Assembly (NCBI GenBank): GCA_910586315.1 | Contig: CAJUIP010000003.1 | Span: forward strand, 75,332 to 139,331 | Direction: 5' to 3' | Origin: an uncultured Lachnospiraceae bacterium | GTDB lineage: Bacteria; Bacillota; Clostridia; Lachnospirales; Lachnospiraceae | DNA length: 64,000 nucleotides | Shown here: positions 58,915 through 64,000 of the stretch, piece after piece | Layout of the letters: each line of letters begins with the position of its first letter | Numbering within the stretch: the first letter of the stretch is position 1 | Notes under the pieces: model-generated | What the model saw: only the letters and a program-made list of their open reading frames with translations | The model's database searches: none | What the model was told of the DNA's origin: nothing | Made by a program: the position numbers and the translations under genes

Positions 58915-59434
58915 CAAAATTCGTGTTTTATTGGATGAAGAAAAAGTTGACAGAAGAATCCGTGAGGTCGCGGCGCAAATAAACCGGGACTATGCGGGAA
59001 AGCAGGTGCATCTGATCTGTATTTTAAAAGGCGGCGTATTCTTTACTTGTGAGTTAGCCAAGCACCTGACTGTTCCGGTGTCTATGGATTTTATGTCCGT
59101 ATCCAGTTATGGAGGAGGAACCGAATCTTCCGGCGTTGTCCGCATCGTAAAAGATCTGGATGAGTCTATCGCAGGGAAACATGTTCTGATTGTGGAGGAT
59201 ATCATCGACTCCGGCAGAACCCTGGCCTATCTGATCGAGATTTTGAAACAGAGGAATCCGGAATCCATCCGCCTTTGTACTTTGCTTGATAAGCCGGAAC
59301 GCCGTATAAAAAAGCAGGTAAAGGTAGATTATACCTGTTTTACCATTCCGGACGAATTTGTCGTGGGTTTTGGTCTGGATTATGACCAGAAATACAGAAA
59401 TTTTCCCTATATCGGAGTGGTAGAGCAGCAATAA
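58907..59434 (+). CDS. hpt: Hypoxanthine-guanine phosphoribosyltransferase
   Basis: A 175-aa purine salvage enzyme making IMP/GMP from hypoxanthine/guanine and PRPP. The PRPP-binding motif is VLIVEDIIDSGRTLAYL near residue 100, with ILKGGVFFTCELAKHL and DEFVVGFGLDYDQKYRNFPYIGVV at the ends. The tilS-hpt-ftsH order is conserved in Firmicutes; Hpt also interacts with TilS in some species. Confidence 0.97.
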   Translation: MADKIRVLLDEEKVDRRIREVAAQINRDYAGKQVHLICILKGGVFFTCELAKHLTVPVSMDFMSVSSYGGGTESSGVVRIVKDLDESIAGKHVLIVEDIIDSGRTLAYLIEILKQRNPESIRLCTLLDKPERRIKKQVKVDYTCFTIPDEFVVGFGLDYDQKYRNFPYIGVVEQQ

Positions 59435-59446
59435 GGAGGCAGCCAG

Positions 59447-61255
59447 TTGAAACAGAATCAGCAGTTTCGCGGAATTGGGCTGGTCCTGCTGGTGATGATG
59501 CTGATTGTTTTCGCATCTACACTTACCCAGCAGGGCGGTCTGTTCAGCACAGAAATGACCTATCAGGAATTTATGATGGCCATTGAAAACGATGCCATCG
59601 AGTCCGCAGAAGTAAAACAAAATCCACAGACTCCTACGGGGATGCTGGAAATTTCCATGAAAAACGGAGAAAACAGGAAAATTTCTGTTTCCGATGTGGT
59701 GGAGGCTCAGGAGCTTTTGAGGGAACACGGGATTGATTACATGGTGGATGATGTCCGTCAGGCGGATTACCTGACCACGATTATTCTCCCCGTTGGCCTT
59801 TCGGCAGTAGTGATCATGCTTATTATGATGTACATGAATGCCAGACTGGGCGGAGGCGGTAACGCCAAAATGATGGAATTCGGAAAAAGCCGTGCCAGAA
59901 TGAGCACCACAAACTCCGTAAATTTCTCCAAGGTGGCAGGCCTGGAGGAAGAAAAGGAAGAGCTGGAAGAAATCGTGGACTTTCTTAAGAATCCTAAAAA
60001 ATATACGGATGTGGGGGCCAGGATCCCTAAAGGTGTACTTTTGGTGGGCCCTCCGGGAACCGGAAAGACTCTGCTTGCCAAGGCTGTGGCCGGGGAGGCA
60101 GGTGTTCCGTTTTTCTCCATTTCCGGCTCGGATTTTGTGGAGATGTTTGTGGGAGTCGGCGCATCCCGCGTGAGAGACCTGTTTGAGGATGCCAAGAAAA
60201 ACGCCCCCTGCATTGTATTTATTGATGAGATCGATGCCGTTGCAAGACGAAGAGGTACCGGAATGGGCGGCGGACATGATGAAAGAGAGCAGACCTTAAA
60301 TCAGCTTTTGGTGGAGATGGACGGCTTTGGCATCAATGAGGGCATTATCGTTATGGCTGCCACCAACCGTGTGGATATTTTGGACCCGGCGATTCTCCGT
60401 CCCGGCCGCTTTGACCGGAAAGTGGCAGTTGGAAAACCGGATATTAAGGGCCGCGAGGAAATTTTACAGGTCCATGCCAGGGAAAAGCCTTTGGGTGAGG
60501 ATGTGAACTTAAGGCGGATTGCCCAGACTACGGCCGGATTCACCGGAGCGGATCTGGAAAACCTTCTGAATGAAGGAGCTATCATGGCAGCCAAGGAATC
60601 CAGACGATTCATTACCCAGAAAGATATTGAACGGGCTTTCATTAAAGTGGGAATTGGTTCTGAGAAGAAGAGCAAAGTAATTTCTGAGAAAGAAAAGCGG
60701 ATTACGGCATACCATGAGGCGGGGCATGCAATTTTATTCCATGAGCTTCCCGACGTGGGGCCTGTTCATACGATTTCCATTATCCCCACAGGAATAGGAG
60801 CGGCAGGCTATACTATGCCGCTGCCGGAAAAGGATGAGATGTTCAACACCAAGGGAAAGATGCTCCAGAACATTATGGTATCTTTGGGGGGGAGAATCGC
60901 AGAAGAGCTGATTTTCCAGGATGTGACCACTGGAGCGTCTCAGGATATCAAGCAGGCCACTGCCATTGCCAGAGCCATGGTAACCCAGTATGGCATGTCG
61001 GAGCGTGTGGGAATGATTCATTACGGAAGCGATGAGGATGAGGTGTTCATTGGCCGTGACCTGGCTCATACCAGAAGCTATGGCGAAGATGTAGCTACTT
61101 CCATTGACAGTGAAATCAAGAGAATCATCGACGAATGCTATGAGGAAGCAAAGAAAATCATCCTTGCACGTGAGGATGTGCTTCATAAATGCTGTACGAT
61201 TCTTCTGGAGAAGGAGAAAATTGGGCAGACGGAGTTTGATGCCCTGTTTGTTTAA
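59447..61255 (+). CDS. ftsH: ATP-dependent zinc metalloprotease FtsH
   Basis: A 602-aa membrane protease. Helices at about residues 5-25 and 105-125 flank the small extracytoplasmic domain. The AAA module shows GPPGTGKTLLAKAVAGEAGVPFFSISGSDFVEMFVGVGASRVRDLF (Walker A and pore loop), FIDEIDAV (Walker B) and the second region of homology AATNRVDILDPAILRPGRFDR. The zinc site is AYHEAGHAI with the later TGASQDIKQAT. It ends the sporulation block and is followed by a terminator. Confidence 0.98.
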   Translation: MKQNQQFRGIGLVLLVMMLIVFASTLTQQGGLFSTEMTYQEFMMAIENDAIESAEVKQNPQTPTGMLEISMKNGENRKISVSDVVEAQELLREHGIDYMVDDVRQADYLTTIILPVGLSAVVIMLIMMYMNARLGGGGNAKMMEFGKSRARMSTTNSVNFSKVAGLEEEKEELEEIVDFLKNPKKYTDVGARIPKGVLLVGPPGTGKTLLAKAVAGEAGVPFFSISGSDFVEMFVGVGASRVRDLFEDAKKNAPCIVFIDEIDAVARRRGTGMGGGHDEREQTLNQLLVEMDGFGINEGIIVMAATNRVDILDPAILRPGRFDRKVAVGKPDIKGREEILQVHAREKPLGEDVNLRRIAQTTAGFTGADLENLLNEGAIMAAKESRRFITQKDIERAFIKVGIGSEKKSKVISEKEKRITAYHEAGHAILFHELPDVGPVHTISIIPTGIGAAGYTMPLPEKDEMFNTKGKMLQNIMVSLGGRIAEELIFQDVTTGASQDIKQATAIARAMVTQYGMSERVGMIHYGSDEDEVFIGRDLAHTRSYGEDVATSIDSEIKRIIDECYEEAKKIILAREDVLHKCCTILLEKEKIGQTEFDALFV

Positions 61256-61269
61256 GAAAATAAAGTTTG

Positions 61270-61310
61270 ACGGCGTTTGTACAAAAGAAACACAGGCAAA
61301 CGCCGTTTTT
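61270..61310 (+). terminator. ftsH terminator
   Basis: A 10-bp stem ACGGCGTTTG / CAAACGCCGT followed by TTTTT, 14 bases after the ftsH stop. Confidence 0.9.
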
Positions 61311-61391
61311 AATTTAGAAATATAAAAAATACACAAAAAAAATGAGATGAGGGTAAAATTACACAAAAAAAAATTTCATAAAAATAAATGT

Positions 61392-61420
61392 TTGTGCACA
61401 CTTATGCAGAAACATATGCT
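61392..61420 (+). promoter_or_regulatory. Possible promoter of an unassigned small transcript
   Basis: TTGTGC, 17-base spacer, TATGCT, in an intergenic region between two terminators. Confidence 0.45.
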
Positions 61421-61426
61421 ATATTA

Positions 61427-61535
61427 CTACTCGTAACCCCCCAATACATTATATAGTTTTTGCTATACCCCATAAGAGACATAATACCTTTTCCGAAAGA
61501 AAGCCAGCGATTCCCCGCTGGCTTTCTTTCTGCCT
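61427..61535 (+). ncRNA. Candidate small non-coding RNA
   Basis: Between a possible promoter (61392-61420) and a very strong terminator there is no ORF with a ribosome-binding site, so a stand-alone RNA of about 105 nt is plausible. It starts with a pyrimidine/C-rich stretch (GTAACCCCCCAATACATT), has a TATAG..CTATA mini-stem at about 61450, and ends in the terminator. I recognise no known family. Confidence 0.4.
61495..61530. terminator. Strong terminator of the unassigned transcript
   Basis: A perfect 15-bp stem GAAAGAAAGCCAGCG / CGCTGGCTTTCTTTC with a 6-base loop; the pyrimidine-rich arm serves as the T-tract, and the structure could work in both directions. Confidence 0.85.
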
Positions 61536-61629
61536 AAAAAAGTGTTACATCTTCAGACAAATCATGCATGATATAAAATAAAAAACGTGCAAATACTAAG
61601 AATATCCTGTATAATAAAATTGTATACCC

Positions 61630-61690
61630 ATTCGGGCGTTTTGTAACATATGCCCTTCGGGCGGGCGTTCGGCTTTCGCCGGGCGGCGAA
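61630..61690 (+). promoter_or_regulatory. Structured GC-rich leader of the GH13 gene
   Basis: A TATAAT hexamer lies at 61610-61615, but no good -35 was found. Downstream lie CCC-ATT-CGGG, GCCC-TTC-GGGC (61652-61662) and GGCG / CGCC hairpins in a GC-rich patch. Function unknown. Confidence 0.35.
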
Positions 61691-61754
61691 GTATTATTTT
61701 TTTGATGCTGGCTTTAACATGAAAGGCTTATTTTGGAGAGGAGGAGCTGTTTTT

Positions 61755-63800
61755 ATGGAACGAGCGGCTCTGTTTTGCGATGCGACCATAGATTATAGAA
61801 TACCCGCTGAGCCGGATCCGGGAGATATCGTGACGCTGCGGTTTCGGACGGCAAAGAACGATGTGGACCGGGTGTATCTGGTCTTGTATGGAAAAGAAGA
61901 AAAGAAGAGATTGAGATGGGCGGAACGCCGGGGGCAATTTGATTTTTATGAAACAACCATGAGCGTTGAGGAAACGGCTGTCCACTTTTACTTCCAGGTG
62001 GAAAAGGGCGACGAGATCTGCCGGTACAACCGGCTGGGAGTGACCAACGAAATGGACCGTCGGTATATGTTTACTATCACGCCGGGGTTCCATGTGCCGG
62101 AATGGGCAAAGGGGGCGGTCATGTACCAGATTTTCATTGACCGTTTCTGCAATGGGGATCCCGCCAATGATGTGGTATCTGATGAATATGTATATATCGG
62201 CTTTCCCGTAATGAAGGTGGACGACTGGGAAGAGGGGCTTTCGGTTCTGGACGTGGACCGTTTCTACGGCGGTGATCTTCAGGGAATTTTGGATAAACTG
62301 GATTATCTCCAAAGCTTAAAAGTGGAGGTGCTGTACTTAAGTCCGGTGTTTGTGTCGCCTTCCAATCATAAATATGATTGCCAGGATTATGAACATGTGG
62401 ACCCCCATTACGGGGTCATTGTGAAAGATGCGGACGGGCTCGTGGACAAAGATGCCATTGATAATAAAGATGCAGAAAAATATTCTATGCGGACGGCCGA
62501 TGAGGCAAATTTGAGGGCCAGCGATGAATTTTTTGCAAAGTTTATGGAGGAGGTCCATAAACGGGGTATGCGGGTGATTCTGGATGGTGTATTTAACCAC
62601 TGCGGTTCCTTCAATAAATGGCTGGATCGCGAGAAAATATATCAGAAGACTGGTACCTATGCTCCTGGCGCCTATGTGGATGGCAACAGCCCTTACCGGA
62701 ACTTCTTCTGGTTTTCTGACGAGAATGGCTGGCCTGATAATGATTCCTACGAGGGATGGTGGGACCATAACACACTTCCCAAATTGAATTATGAGGGCTC
62801 CGGAGAGCTTTACCAGTATATTTTGGATATTGCTAAGAAATGGCTCTCTCCGCCATATCATATTGATGGATGGAGACTTGACGTGGCTGCTGATCTGGGA
62901 CATTCGCCGGAGATGAACCACCGCTTTTGGAAAGATTTCCGTCGCGTGGTAAAGGAAACCAATCCGAATGCCTTGATCCTGGCTGAACATTACGGGGATG
63001 CATCTTCCTGGCTGGAAGGGGACCAATGGGATACGGTTATGAATTATGATGCTTTCATGGAGCCGCTTTCCTGGTTTCTTACAGGGCTGGAAAAACACAG
63101 TGACAGAATGGATGAACATTTGTATCAAAACAGCCAGGCGTTTATGTGTGCTATGCTGAGCAATATGAGCAGAATGCAGACCACATCTCTTCTTGCAGCG
63201 ATGAACGAGATTTCTAACCATGACCACTCCCGTTTTCTCACAAGGACGAACCGAACAGTGGGGCGCCTGGATTACAAGGGAGACCTGGCGGCGTCAGAAG
63301 GGATCAACTTTGGAATTTTCCGCGCGGCCGCCATCATACAGATGACCTGGCCGGGAGCGCCGACTATTTACTATGGGGATGAAGCCGGAGTCTGCGGCTG
63401 GACGGACCCGGATAGCAGAAGAACTTTCCCCTGGGGGAAAGAAAATCATGAGCTGATTGAGTTCCACCGTTATCTGACCAGTATCCGGAAGCAGAACCTG
63501 GCGTTTCGGACGGGCTCCTTTAAGCCGTTGCTTGCGGAGAAAGGATTGATTGCCTATGGGCGGTTCCATAAAAGGGAACGCGGCGTGGTGCTGGTGAACA
63601 GCGATAAGTTTGTTCAGAGAGTACAGATTCCTGTCTGGGAGACAGAGGTGACGGGACCTTATATGGAACGGATTATGCTGTCAACTGCGGAACGGTATAA
63701 TGTGGGGAGAATGCAGTATCCTGTGGAGGATGGAAGAATGACTGTGGAAATCGGCCCATATAGTGCAATGATTTTTGAAGAAATAGTGCTTGATTTTTAA
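61755..63800 (+). CDS. GH13 alpha-glucan hydrolase (neopullulanase/maltogenic type)
   Basis: A 681-aa glycoside hydrolase family 13 enzyme. Residues about 1-115 form an N-terminal CBM34-like beta domain (FRTAKNDVDRVYLVLYG). The (beta/alpha)8 barrel starts at WAKGAVMYQIFIDRFCNGDPANDV. Conserved regions: GVFNHCG (region I), GWRLDVAADLGH with the nucleophile Asp (II), ILAEHYGDAS with the acid/base Glu (III), and ISNHDHSRF with the stabilising Asp (IV). No signal peptide, so intracellular; it probably degrades maltodextrins or glycogen. The ATG at 61755 follows GAGAGGAGGAGC; the frame to 61650 lies in the structured leader. Confidence 0.93.
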   Translation: MERAALFCDATIDYRIPAEPDPGDIVTLRFRTAKNDVDRVYLVLYGKEEKKRLRWAERRGQFDFYETTMSVEETAVHFYFQVEKGDEICRYNRLGVTNEMDRRYMFTITPGFHVPEWAKGAVMYQIFIDRFCNGDPANDVVSDEYVYIGFPVMKVDDWEEGLSVLDVDRFYGGDLQGILDKLDYLQSLKVEVLYLSPVFVSPSNHKYDCQDYEHVDPHYGVIVKDADGLVDKDAIDNKDAEKYSMRTADEANLRASDEFFAKFMEEVHKRGMRVILDGVFNHCGSFNKWLDREKIYQKTGTYAPGAYVDGNSPYRNFFWFSDENGWPDNDSYEGWWDHNTLPKLNYEGSGELYQYILDIAKKWLSPPYHIDGWRLDVAADLGHSPEMNHRFWKDFRRVVKETNPNALILAEHYGDASSWLEGDQWDTVMNYDAFMEPLSWFLTGLEKHSDRMDEHLYQNSQAFMCAMLSNMSRMQTTSLLAAMNEISNHDHSRFLTRTNRTVGRLDYKGDLAASEGINFGIFRAAAIIQMTWPGAPTIYYGDEAGVCGWTDPDSRRTFPWGKENHELIEFHRYLTSIRKQNLAFRTGSFKPLLAEKGLIAYGRFHKRERGVVLVNSDKFVQRVQIPVWETEVTGPYMERIMLSTAERYNVGRMQYPVEDGRMTVEIGPYSAMIFEEIVLDF

Positions 63801-63818
63801 CTGTATTTATGATATCAT
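63790..63818 (+). promoter_or_regulatory. Promoter of the tRNA cluster
   Basis: TTGATT, 17-base spacer, TATCAT, overlapping the GH13 stop codon and ending 21 bases before tRNA-Tyr. Confidence 0.6.
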
Positions 63819-63839
63819 TTTGACTTGTCAGAATGATGT

Positions 63840-63921
63840 GGGCGGATTCCCGAGTGGCCAAAGGGGACAGACTGTAAATCTGCTGCAACTTGCTTCGGTG
63901 GTTCGAATCCACCTCCGCCCA
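63840..63921 (+). tRNA. tRNA-Tyr (GTA)
   Basis: An 82-nt class II tRNA: acceptor GGGCGGA / TCCGCCC, anticodon arm CAGACTGTAAATCTG with anticodon GTA, a long variable arm, and T-loop GTTCGAATC. Discriminator A; CCA is not encoded. Confidence 0.96.
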
Positions 63922-63948
63922 GTAAATTCCGAAAGAAGTTTCGGGTAT

Positions 63949-64000
<52 letters not shown>

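Noticed and set aside
59054..60277. 407-aa antisense ORF across hpt and ftsH
   Set aside because: It spans two well-conserved genes on the other strand and shows no family resemblance; it is a codon-bias shadow.

Overview
The window looks like a chromosomal piece of a spore-forming, low-to-mid GC Clostridia, most likely a Lachnospiraceae gut anaerobe. The evidence is the block spoVT - mazG - (hup) - rqcP - yabP - yabQ - divIC - spoIIE - tilS - hpt - ftsH, which keeps the order known from Bacillus subtilis, together with spoVG, a glgC/glgD pair, FMN and cobalamin riboswitches, and many Opp-type peptide ABC transporters with lipoprotein binding proteins. The organism call is inference; no rRNA is present.

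Layout. 1-1800: the end of a DpnII-type GATC restriction-modification cassette (5'-truncated DpnA methylase, DpnII endonuclease) in visibly AT-rich DNA, followed by a 42-aa remnant ORF. 1885-8200: FMN riboswitch and ribU, a creatininase-family amidohydrolase, then housekeeping genes (threonylcarbamoyl-AMP synthase, dCMP deaminase, B12-binding radical SAM protein, DEDDh exonuclease, small membrane protein). 8209-12575: VanW/G5 surface protein, AIR-synthase-like protein, Lrp regulator, aminotransferase, trmL. 12557-17017 (minus strand): a YhaN/YhaO (SbcCD-like) pair and asnS.

17031-42236 is a 25-kb peptide-scavenging region. A minus-strand LacI-type regulator fused to a solute-binding-protein-like domain faces operon A (M28 peptidase, lipoprotein SBP, OppBCDF, beta-lactamase-fold serine hydrolase). 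The intergenic region carries two near-identical ACGT-centred palindromes lying on the two divergent promoters. Next come an M20 hydrolase and a LysR regulator, then operon B (SBP, OppBCDF, M20 peptidase, CapA-like phosphatase-fold protein, second serine hydrolase, AbgA-like M20 hydrolase) ending in a strong terminator. A shared CGAAT-N7-ATTCG palindrome precedes both the M20 gene and operon B, which suggests a LysR regulon. I infer that the region imports peptides and finishes them off with several hydrolases of different specificity.

42361-42513 is a dead AAA/DUF4143 ATPase fragment. 42729-45623: glgC, glgD, spoVG. 45635-51220: a cobalamin riboswitch with two following terminators controls a five-gene NikABCDE/Opp-type ABC transporter, probably for cobalt or a related metal or metallophore. 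Two tandem DUF3841 paralogues run towards it on the minus strand and overlap its last gene.

52483-61255 is the sporulation and housekeeping block. It contains a 185-bp MITE-like element with target-site duplication, a SpoIIE that lacks the N-terminal membrane domain, and a spoIIE promoter with 21-bp spacing and a 0A-like box. 61256-63800 has a possible small RNA and a GH13 alpha-glucan hydrolase. The window ends in a tRNA cluster (Tyr, then a partial Phe).

Most attractive for follow-up: the LacI-SBP chimeric regulator with its twin operators, the LysR palindrome pair, the B12-riboswitch-controlled Nik-type transporter, the MITE, the soluble SpoIIE and the candidate small RNA. Coordinates of short motifs were counted by eye and could be off by a base.
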